DNA from: Limnoperna fortunei
Lineage: Eukaryota > Mollusca > Bivalvia > Mytilida > Modiolidae
Direction: 5' to 3'
DNA length: 64,000 nt
NCBI GenBank assembly: GCA_944474755.1
Contig: OX104113.1
Coordinates: forward strand, 64,872,074-64,936,073
Below, one piece after another: positions 55,901 through 64,000 of this stretch (positions are counted from its first letter, which is position 1; every line of letters begins with the position of its first letter). Below the pieces are notes generated by a model. That model was given only the letters and a program-made list of their open reading frames with translations, had not been told where the DNA came from and ran no database searches. The position numbers and the translations under genes were made by a program.

Positions 55901-58900
55901 AGTTTATCTATTCTCTTTGAAAATTTTGCTCAGATAAACATGACATGTTCATAAAAAATTGTTAGAAATATTATGATGTATACAAGAACTTCATAATAAA
56001 AAAAAATCATTTAGATTTATTCTTTGATATATGATATAAAATGAATATTTTAACAATGGATGTTTATACTAACTGAACTTATGTCAATAATATTTGTGAT
56101 CATAGCAATAAAATTTCTCAAAAATAAGTTTTCCGAAAAATACAAATATGCTGACCGATTTTCAATTTAATTTTTATTTTTTTTTGTCGACTCTACCAAA
56201 AAGTGGATTTTATTTTTATTTTTTTTGACCCCCCGACTCGATTTGTTTGAAAAAAATCCCGTAAAACAAACAATAAAAAAATGTTGGCCTAATAGGAAAC
56301 AGCGTTATTTTGATGAATATCCGTCATTTCCAGGATAGTTTTTCATTAACCGGAAATAGAAAGTTGTTATCTAATTGCCGCAAGTTCGGACTAGAATTGT
56401 ATTTATAAGATATTCTGTGGTGCACAATGCTTTTAAAAGTTTTTATTAAATAATGAAATAATCATTTTTGTTCTCATCATTTCAATTGAATTTTTATTCT
56501 CAAAGTTGGTTTTCTCTTGATTTATGTACGTTCTATCACATTGGCACTTGCACAGTGTACAATTTTGACCGCACATGTTTTACATTAAAGTTGTACAAAT
56601 TAAGTTTTCTTATTTTATTATATAGATAGAGATGAAATATCGAATTTCCCAAGTGACAGAAATCACGGTAAATCAGATGTGAAAATTATCGTCTATTTTC
56701 ACTCTCTGGTTTTTTCCCGCCAAAATTTTGTACTATACAGATATTCATTCGCCGTTCATAAAATTTAGGATTAAGCATGAAAATTTTACGAAAACAATTT
56801 TGATCTATATAATAAATAGGATAATCAATTGGGCATCGTGAATATCCAAAATATGATAACTCGTGCCGCATAAAGCATAAGATTAAACTCGTGCGCGGAA
56901 CAAGTTCCGCGCACTCGTTTAATCAGATGCGTTATGCGGCACTCATGATCATATTTTGGATAATCACTCCGACCAATTAATTATCATATAATTCTTTGCA
57001 ATATGACATAGAAACAATCTACAATATTTGATCCATGTTGCTTCAAAATGTTGTGGCAACAGTGTTTTACAAAATGGGATCTGTCTGGTAATCAGATTTC
57101 CATCTGTTGACCTTATATATTTTGGTTATTACGTAATCACCAGTCGGTGGTCAATAAACACATGTCAGTGACAGGAAATAGCCTTAGGATTGATTTTTTA
57201 ATCCTAGAGGAAATTAAAGGTATTAAAACCAAAAAATGATTTATTTACTATGTATAATATGACTTTTTAGAAGTCCAATTTGAGCAAATCTTAGTCGGTC
57301 ATGTACGGCAAATATGACCATTTCCGGACCCTTGGTCTTCTGCAAATGTCTGAAAAATGACTAAGTTCCATGTCTGGAAAATTAGGAAAAAAATCCTGGA
57401 ACAATTCCATAATAGCAGATGCACAGCTTCAATACATGTGCAATCTTTCTGTGAAGTTTCAGAAAGCTGGGTTGAAAACACAAAATAGGTACTGTCTTCT
57501 GCAAATGTCCTGAAAAATGACTAAGTTCCCATGTCTGGAAACTTAGGAAAAAATTCCTGGAACGATTCCATAATAGTAGGTGCACAACTTCAACACATGT
57601 GCAATCTTTCTGTGAAGTTTCAGAGATCTGGGTTGAAAACTGTAGGTGAAGTTGATTATACAAAATAGGTACCCTATTTTCCCCGCCACCTGCCTGACTT
57701 CACCATACTATAATCCGGGTTTGCCCTTCCTGCAACCCGGCAAAAAACTAGCCCTTTCATAACTTCCAAAACCCAACTTACCAAGAAAGGGAACACAAGG
57801 AGGGTTAATGGACCTTAACTTTTCCATGTATTTTTTGAAGTGATCAGAGTTAAGTTGTCGAGCTTCTTCAAAGGAATTCATCAACTTTCTCGGAACTTCC
57901 TGTAAACAGAAATTATTCTAAGTTATAATTTGCACAGTACTGCATCAAATGTTTAGAAAACATTTTAATAGCTGTACAGAAATTTTAACTCTCAATTACA
58001 ATTGTTGACATATGCAAAAGTTCAGTCAGATCAAATCAATCGAACACTTACCTACCTTACTTAAGGCATTTCTAAAACCTTGTAAGAGATGACTGATAAG
58101 GGGAGATTACTCTAACCATTGGGCTACATTTATAAAAATTAATTTCATTCAATTTCTAATAAAAGCATCAAATATTAAAAGTTCCCCTCGACTTCTCGTC
58201 GCAAGGGCTTAAAACATAGCACCGACACGATTTGGTACGGACAGACGGATACCGAAAAATGTCTCGCCTGCATTCCGCATCAGTAATGCAAACAATTTCT
58301 ACATGAGCAACATGTAAATAACAATATATTGTCAGCAACATGTAAATAGCATTATATTGTCATAATATAAAATATACAATGCATGGTTACAAACTGATCA
58401 AACCAAAACTTTTATGTAGTCACTGGACTGTGAAATCGAGGTCAAGTCAAGGGACACCTACAAGACTATCATGTTCTAATCATAAGCTACCTTTAACGAA
58501 ATATTGTTATCCTACCATGAATTGTTATGGAGGAACTGACATAATCCAACAAATTTAACTTACTGATAGACCATGAAATTGAGGTCAAGGTCAGGTGACA
58601 CCTACCAGACTGTCATGTACCTTTTATCAGCAACCTATGTACTAAATATTGTCATCCTACTGAGGATTCACTGGACTGTTAAATAGACTTCAAGGACAAG
58701 TGACTGATAGATCATTACTAATCGTAAGATACCACTAGACCAAATTTTTAAAAAACCACCTACGCCTTAAGTGTACAAAGATATAAAGCAAATATCAAGT
58801 GTTACTGCCACCACTACAAGGTGAGACAAAAAAATAAAAAAATAAACATACAGTCAAGAGTCCTACCGCGACTATGATGAACAGCAAATAAAGAGCTCCA

Positions 58901-61900
58901 TTTGGTCACATTGTGTATTATGAATGCTTCTTAAAACAATTTTCTTGAGAGTTTACTGATTTATAACAGATATTGAATTATTCCTTGCATTTAGTTTAAC
59001 TTTCAGTACTTCATTGTATTCATATGGACTGATGTCTGATGTCTTACCTCAAAAGTTTTCTCCAGTCGATAAACTGGAGCTGAAGTTATTGCACTAACCA
59101 CTTCTAGAACACCATTAAAATTGTTCATTTCTTGAAATATTATCATAATTTCTATAATTCTATGAACAACAGCAACTCTTTCTTCCATATTTTCAGCTTC
59201 AAGGATAAACTTTTCCATATAAAATGTGAACTGAAAAAAGTATATTGAGAATTAAATAAGAGAACACATTGAGCATATCAACAATTGTGGTGTTTGATAG
59301 CTATCATCAGTATTCTATAATTATATATTTGTATTCAACAATTGTCAAGTAATGTTTTTCATCTAAATTAGCCAATAACAGGTGAGATGACCAATTTCAT
59401 CGTCTTTACTCATTGTCAGAATGCCTGAAACAGAATGTTGCCGCATCAATTTTTTCTTGGTGTTCTAAATTGTGTGCCAAATATTAATGCATAAAAGACT
59501 ATAAAAGATGGCAATGACATAAAAATTGCTATCACTCATGGGAAATCACCAAGAGTTCACCAGAAACATGTAAGTACCTTTTTGTATTATACATTTCTTT
59601 CATCTATATTATTGAACTATATTGAATTTGAGATTAGTTTTTCAATAAAAAATTACCGGTAATTGTACAGTCGAACTTCGGTAGCTCGAACTCCGATCGC
59701 CCGAACACCCTGCATTTCTTGAACACTTATAAAAGTACGGAACTTTTCTACTATATAATCAATGATATAATGCTTTGATTTCTTGAACACAGATTTCTCG
59801 AAAACTCAAACTAAATTAGCAGTCCCAATTGTTAAAATCCATGAATAACTTGAACAAAAATTATTGACGGCTTGGGCGGTTATATGGTCGTAAAAGGTGT
59901 GAAGATCGAAGCTATACTTGTAAAATTACAAGCTTAATCTTAAATTATATAATCCCTAATAATTAACCTAACTGTCCTCAATTTTGTATTTATGTACCCC
60001 TTTGTCGGTAAATTGGTTGAAATATGTTTTAATTAATTACAACTGATATAAAATCCGATTGGAAGTCATTGACACAATAACGCAATACAATCCTTTTATT
60101 AATACTTGTCCACAAAATTAAACAAGAAAAATAAAAGTTTACATTTTTATTTTAACAAAAACATAAATAGGTACTTAAAAAACAAGATTTGTTTGTTTGT
60201 TTGTTTGATGGTGTTTAACGCCACTTTCAGCAATTTTTCAGCTATGTCATGGCGTCCAGTTTTTATTGGGGGAGGAAGCCGGAGTACCCGGAGAGAACCC
60301 CCGACCTGCGGTAGGAAAACTGGCAATCCTTGTCAATTAAGATTGGAGTCGAGTACACCCTGCCTGCAGTGAGAAAAACAAGATTTAGATAGACAATACA
60401 ATGAAGAAACACATTTTATTAATCCAACGTGACAGGAGATTAATTAACATATATAAACTGATATTGATTCCGGTTCGCTCATAACCCATTTACGGAAATC
60501 ACAAGACCTTGGTTTCTCGAACAATTTTTGTCGGCCCCTTTGAGTTTCGAACCATCAAAGTTCGACTGTATTGCATATTAGAATTGTGTGGTCAGTTGTT
60601 TTATTACAAAACATTTGTATTTGTGGTCATCAAGACAGTTTCCGTCTGACACATGTTGTTGTTCAAATGTGGCCTAACAAACATGGTGTAGGCCTGTGGC
60701 AATTATATTTATTCAAATCAATGTAATTGCATATTTATATACAATCACTGATCACAGGAAGGGCATATATACTTGGAACCAAAAACACTTGGCAGATAAA
60801 GAAATGTTTTAATAATTGTTACATTGAATTACTGTATTATGTACCTTTTGTTGTCTCAGTTTTATTAATTAATTCTTATTTATTAACATATTGTATGTTC
60901 ATGGCCTTCATAAAATATCTTATCTTATAATCTGTTAACACAAAAAAGAATTACTTACTGCAAAGTATGTTTGCAACCTGATAAACATAGAAATACATTA
61001 ATTTTAATCAAACACAAGGAAATGAACATTGCACTCATATACTGTGAAAGAACTTTTCTTCATGGGCATCAAATTTCGTGGTTTGATGAAATATTACATG
61101 TTCGTGGGTTCTTAAATTCGTGGACTGACAGTTTCCGAAAATGCCAAAAAATTAAAGCAGCGATCAAAATAAATGAATACCACAGAATCCATTTCACTAT
61201 TGATAATGAATTTTCAACATACAAAGAAGACAAAACAGTTTCATAACATTCTCTTTTTTGTGCATGTGCGTACGAAAGTACACTAAAGTGTTCATTAGTT
61301 GTCATGATTGTGTTTTGTAATTAGAAATACATCATATTTTTAAAAAGGAAAGTATCTGAATCTAAATATTAGTCTTAACAACATGGAAATCAATAGCTAA
61401 TTATAAATTTGGTAATGTATTAATTGATTAATTGCAATTAAAAATACTTTGAGTCTGCTTAATTCTGTAAATTGTTATCAAAAGAAGCATTCCTAGCCAA
61501 AGGGTCATTTGTCACTACAGGTGTTGAGTAGCAATAAACTGTTACAAAGGTGTAATTTAATGTCATTTGTGCCAATTCAATATCTGTATTATCAGAACAT
61601 CAGTTTGATGGTTTGTTCCCCGAACGCCTACTGGATTAAATAAACATCTAATTAATGTATGGGATTATGGGGCCTTCTAAGGGGTGTTTAAATTAGTGTA
61701 AATTTTTATAGTTAATATTGTAGCAGAAAATGTAAGGTTGAAAACAAAGTCAATCTAAAGAAAATACTTTGATCATACATTTTAATACATTAAATGATAT
61801 TCATTACATCTATATAATAATAATAATAATAATAACTAAGTAAAAAAAAAGCCAAAAAAAAAAAAAACCAAATAGAGCATTTAAATAAATCAAATCATAT

Positions 61901-62910
61901 TCATTACATCTATTTCATGATATAGCATTATACATCTAATATAATAATAATAACTAAGTAACAAAAAAAAAGCAAAAAAGCCACACACAAAAAATTAGAG
62001 CATTTCTTTTTCATGATATAGCACTATACATCTAATATAATAATAATAACTAAGTAACAAAAAAAATTTAAACAAAAACAGAGCACTAGAGTCATTTTGT
62101 CACTTATTCTAGATGTAGGATCTTTTTTTTAATTTTATTTTGATATTTTGATATTTTTCTTGTCAATTCAGTTTCCAATGTCTACTATGCTTTATTATAA
62201 TTTTCAAGGTAAATACAGGTAAACTAATTATTAGTGTGTCATTGATATGCATAATGAAGATAAAATAAAGCAATTTTTATGTTCAAAGGAGCAACCATAA
62301 TTTCTATACATGTACTAATTTGATATTTTTTTAACATTGAAAATGAACACCTTATATCTCCCCTACTTGACCAGAAGTCGATGTTTCTTTGTACTCTTTA
62401 CAAATAAAATGATACCTATGTTTAATAAAAACACATTTCGAACATGAAACCTGCTTACATAATCATTCAAGGTGGATATTGAGCTAAAAATTAGGTATGG
62501 ATCAAACCACAAAAATCATATATTACATTTACAAATAAATGACCAATCTCGGTCATTTTCAGATCGTTGTTCCCAATTTTGGATCTGTTAATGAAGTTTT
62601 ATTATTTGTTGGCCTCCACGAACACCACGAAAATTGTTTTCCCACGAATAAAAAGTATTTCACAGAATTTGTAAAATGAGCAATATTTGATATGAATAAC
62701 ACACTCACACTTTCTGTTATATATATTACTGGTAAAATAAACATTGAAACTCACATTATTTGTGAAGCTGATCATTTTTAACAGATTTGGAGCAGTTTTA
62801 TGTTTGTCTTCCTTCATCCAGGCACAACCAACTAACTCTGAAGGCTGAACAGATCTGTACAGGTCAAACTCTAACAATGTAATCTGTCTGGCTATTTCAA
62901 TAGGATGAAG
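49559..62910 (-). CDS. Sos: Son of sevenless (Ras guanine-nucleotide exchange factor), 3' seven exons
   Basis: Exons in transcript order: 62910-62755, 59230-59048, 57899-57782, 54632-54460, 54066-53950, 52748-52511, 49995-49559; phases close to 473 residues. The segment covers the RasGEF (CDC25) domain from near its start ([19 protein letters not shown]) through [41 protein letters not shown] and [10 protein letters not shown], then the proline-rich tail. The tail carries PPPLPPRRK and PPPVPPRRD, class II SH3 ligands of the Grb2/Drk type, and ends with RLPPKTYK. Sos loads Ras with GTP at the membrane downstream of receptor tyrosine kinases. The N-terminal histone-fold, DH, PH and REM regions lie beyond position 64000 and are not seen. 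The tail (about 220 residues after the catalytic domain) is shorter than that of vertebrate SOS1. Confidence 0.97.
50941..51363 (+). pseudogene. C-terminal fragment of an RT-bearing retroelement protein
   Basis: The frame includes [55 protein letters not shown] and [17 protein letters not shown]. This pattern ([15 protein letters not shown]...[14 protein letters not shown]) is the region after the catalytic RT motifs in a retroelement protein common in mollusc and other invertebrate genomes; the exact clade name is uncertain to me. The upstream RT motifs are absent, so this is a 5'-truncated copy. Downstream DNA to about 51650 (CTGAGCACCTGAGTGCACCC...GGTTTTTATTGGG) is likely its 3' end. In a Sos intron, antisense to Sos. 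Confidence 0.75.
52064..52575 (-). repeat. Degenerate tandem copies of a Sos exon end and its donor
   Basis: On the minus strand the exon end runs ACCACACAATGGTGATAG... to TTGGCTCAG|GTATAG. A close copy follows in the intron (CCCACACAATGTTGATGG... to TTAGCCTAG|GTATAG at about 52420-52480). Weaker units sit further on: CAGACCACAACTGTGTTGAT near 52370, and ATTGGCCTAG|GTAAAG near 52085. Unit length is roughly 85-110 bases. Copies carry frameshifts or stops, so they are not obvious alternative exons. Confidence 0.75.
52511..52748 (-). CDS. Sos: Sos exon (start of tail)
   Basis: [15 protein letters not shown], then a Ser/Thr/Pro-rich stretch with [16 protein letters not shown] (candidate MAPK S/T-P sites) and VFLTVNIGS; acceptor CAATAG, donor GTATAG. 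Its last ~65 bases have degenerate copies in the intron that follows. Confidence 0.95.
53549..53928 (+). mobile_element. ATACCCCC-family element with two ~158-base cores
   Basis: Starts ATACCCCCACT and ends AGTGGGGGTAT, preceded by a hairpin arm ATAGCCCCCTCT. AGGAAGTAGATAACTGACTG occurs at 53584 and 53742, marking two tandem cores of 158 bases. GGACAGACGGACAAGG precedes the 3' hairpin. Intron of Sos. Confidence 0.85.
53950..54066 (-). CDS. Sos: Sos exon (end of RasGEF)
   Basis: [32 protein letters not shown] and CTRPPKF; acceptor TTTTACAG, donor GTATGT. Confidence 0.96.
54460..54632 (-). CDS. Sos: Sos exon (RasGEF, C-terminal core)
   Basis: [48 protein letters not shown]; acceptor ATTTTAG, donor GTAAGT. 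Confidence 0.97.
54840..55060. repeat. Dispersed repeat C, copy 1
   Basis: GAAATGGCCGGATTGCAAAT...AAGTGCCTTAATAAATAG...GAATGGTTTACAATTT...ACAAAATAGGTACTGTCTTCTG. Related copies are at 57281-57675 and 63530-63790. Confidence 0.75.
55164..56290. mobile_element. 1.1-kb inverted-repeat DNA element in a Sos intron
   Basis: The left end AGGCCAACATTTTTATATTT...TTTTACGGGA is the near inverse of the right end TCCCGTAAAACAAACAAT...ATGTTGGCCT. AATA lies on both sides. The interior has repeated GTCGCCCTA words (about 55360-55450) and no transposase frame. Non-autonomous; class unknown. Confidence 0.85.
56838..56967. mobile_element. 130-base palindrome with GC-rich centre
   Basis: The whole element folds back: ATCCAAAATATGAT, GTGCCGCATAA and GATTAAACTCGTGCGCGGAA on the left meet their inverses on the right, around CGCGGAACAAGTTCCGCG. 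In the same Sos intron as 55164-56290. Confidence 0.85.
57281..57675. repeat. Dispersed repeat C, copy 2, internally duplicated
   Basis: Two tandem ~185-base units share GTCTTCTGCAAATGTC, CTGAAAAATGACTAAGTTCC, TTCCATAATAG and TGTGCAATCTTTCTGTGAAG. The overlapping minus-strand frames are by-products of this duplication. Confidence 0.85.
57782..57899 (-). CDS. Sos: Sos exon (RasGEF, helical hairpin side)
   Basis: [17 protein letters not shown], then [20 protein letters not shown]; acceptor TGTTTACAG, donor GTAAGT, one base into a Gly codon. Confidence 0.96.
58261..58827 (+). mobile_element. Decayed GTCTCGCC-family element
   Basis: Starts GTCTCGCCTGCATTCCGC exactly like the element at 26528 and ends GGTGAGAC. 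Holds about two diverged ~146-base cores (GAGGTCAAG...GACACCTACMAGAC). The 3' hairpin arm is eroded. In the Sos intron before exon 57899-57782. Confidence 0.8.
59048..59230 (-). CDS. Sos: Sos exon (RasGEF core)
   Basis: [19 protein letters not shown], then [17 protein letters not shown] and [10 protein letters not shown]; 61 codons, acceptor TTTTTTCAG, donor GTAAGA. Confidence 0.96.
59668..60568. mobile_element. Tigger-like Tc1/mariner element, non-autonomous
   Basis: Ends CAGTCGAACTTCGGTAGCTC and its inverse ...CAAAGTTCGACTG, both flanked by TA. CAGTCGA-type ends with TA duplication fit the pogo/Tigger group. Inner inverted similarity is patchy (TTCTCGAA words). No transposase frame. A SINE is nested at 60191-60373. 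Confidence 0.8.
60191..60373 (-). mobile_element. 5'-truncated SINE nested in the Tigger-like element
   Basis: Begins (minus strand) CTCACTGCAGGCAGGGTG, lacking the tRNA head, and ends in AAACAAACAAACAAAC. AAAAACAAGATTT lies on both sides (60178-60190, 60374-60386). Body close to the copy at 9108-9372, hence fairly young. Confidence 0.92.
61785..62075. repeat. Three ~100-base tandem units with TAA microsatellite
   Basis: TATAATAATAATAACTAAGTAA followed by an A run and AGAGCA occurs three times. TTTCATGATATAGCA-TATACATCTAA links the second and third. In a Sos intron. Confidence 0.8.
62755..62910 (-). CDS. Sos: Sos exon (first in window)
   Basis: Acceptor [29 protein letters not shown] through [19 protein letters not shown] to SFTNN; donor GTGAGT; 52 codons, phase 0. 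Confidence 0.96.
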
Positions 62911-64000
62911 CTATACAAAACAAGTAGTACAAAATTATGTGTCATACAGAGAAACAACATCATAATGGTGACTTAGTAAATTCCAAATCTAAAATACAAA
63001 GCAGTGTTCTCCCCAGGCCGTTTTAGCATCTTGGCACCAAAATCTCAGAGATACTATCAGTCGCTGCCGAGATGCTAAATTTTTAGCATCGGTAACTCGC
63101 ACAATTGTTTGAAAACAATCTGCCACAAAGAAAAATACACATTTATAATAAATTTTCTTTGATCACCTCTAATTTAATATCAGAGCTAATAAAGTACTTA
63201 AAAAGGTGTTAATTGCCCGTTATGATAATAAATTCAGGTTCTGTGATCCCAAGGTGACACTTATGACATTTACAAAACCATGTGATCAACACATGATCCA
63301 AGCTAAAAATGGCTTTGAAATGTCGAAAATTATTCCATCACATGGATGAATATATAGAATTTACTACCGATGTCTTGAACAAAGACTGTTATTTACTGCT
63401 ACGGAGCACTAAAGGTAAACAAGGGACAATAGTATCATATTATGTTCGCCTATAATAAGATTGATTGTAAGCAAACTTTTAGTGCACCGAACTGAATTGA
63501 TAGCACAATCTCAAAATAAATTTGCAAAAGTCTGAAATGGCCAGGTTGCAAAGCAAGTGCCTTAATAAATAGAGAATGGTTTACAATTTGTTGCAAGTAG
63601 GATTTGGGTCTGTGTCAAAAAATATAGGAGTTAATTACACAAAAACTGCTAAAAATGAATGTTCCCATGTCTAGGAAAATGGGAAAACATTCCTTGAAAC
63701 AATCTCAAGAGATCAGATGCAAAACTTCAATAGGTTTGCACTCTTTCTATGAAGTTTCAAGGATATAGGTTGAAAATTGAGAAGAAGTTGTCGTGCTCTT
63801 AAAGAGATTTAAACTAAAACAATACTTGAACTTCTACTAGAGACAAAGGAATGTTAATGTATATCAAAACAGCAACATGTCAATAAAAACCAATAAAAAA
63901 CTTTCAGCTTTGCAATAAAAAAAATGCAGCCTAAAGTGTGAAAATCTTTAGTTTTCCTTAGCCAAGTCTGCAATATGTATGCTGTTTTTGTCAAGCTACT
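62911..64000. other. Sos intron running off the right edge
   Basis: No further Sos exon recognised on the minus strand. Contains a hairpin-rich repeat around 63005-63110 (AGCATCT...GATGCTAAA) and dispersed repeat C copy 3 at about 63530-63790. The last ~60 bases (CTAAAGTGTGAAAATCTTTAG) look like the start of another dispersed repeat. Confidence 0.6.

Noticed and set aside
57299..57663. Overlapping minus-strand frames with repeated TSQKDCTC and LLLWN peptides
   Set aside because: The peptide repetition is the 185-base duplication of dispersed repeat C, not a protein repeat.

Overview
The window looks like nuclear DNA of a bivalve-like mollusc. It is AT-rich and intron-rich. Its proteins match conserved animal families, and introns and spacers are packed with tRNA-derived SINEs, short inverted-repeat elements, non-LTR retrotransposon ends and minisatellites of the kind common in mussel and oyster genomes. 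The lineage call is inference from repeats and gene style, not a database match. A 200-base run of N (45925-46124) shows that it is an assembled scaffold.

Four host genes can be reconstructed exon by exon, with splice phases that close exactly. (1) 7665-11488, plus strand: a 3-exon BTB-BACK-Kelch protein (650 aa). (2) 37566 down to 23242, minus strand: calcineurin B homologous protein CHP1, 7 exons, 190 aa, complete, with one GC-AG intron. (3) 38007-42403, plus strand: a C1orf198/DUF4706 orthologue, 4 exons, 392 aa, complete. (4) 62910 down to 49559, minus strand: the 3' seven exons of Son of sevenless (Sos), covering the RasGEF domain and the proline-rich tail (473 aa); the 5' part lies beyond the window. 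CHP1 and C1orf198 are head to head, with 440 bases between start codons, and probably share a promoter. The BTB-Kelch gene converges on CHP1, and C1orf198 converges on Sos. A possible lone coding exon of an unknown minus-strand gene lies at 1775-1898.

The remaining DNA is mostly repeats. From left to right: nested palindromes (2-2.5 kb); a hairpin-ended element with ~161-base core repeats (3.2-4.2 kb); a foldback with a 9-base target duplication (6.2-6.8 kb); four tandem copies of a ~1,063-base unit inside a larger inverted-repeat-bounded block (14-19 kb); LINE remnants (19 kb, 29 kb, 36 kb); several short DNA elements in CHP1 introns; two minisatellites beside the assembly gap (43.9-45.5 kb); an RT-associated retroelement fragment (51 kb); and several DNA elements in Sos introns, including a Tigger-like element carrying a nested SINE.

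The genes are ordinary conserved signalling and scaffold genes and do not form a pathway cluster. The most notable signals are structural. Several elements with unrelated core repeats share one build (a 5' terminal tag, tandem cores of 146-162 bases, and a 3' hairpin that restates the 5' terminus). A Sos exon end has degenerate tandem copies, splice donor included, in its own intron. The ~1,063-base tandem array shows mosaic variants.
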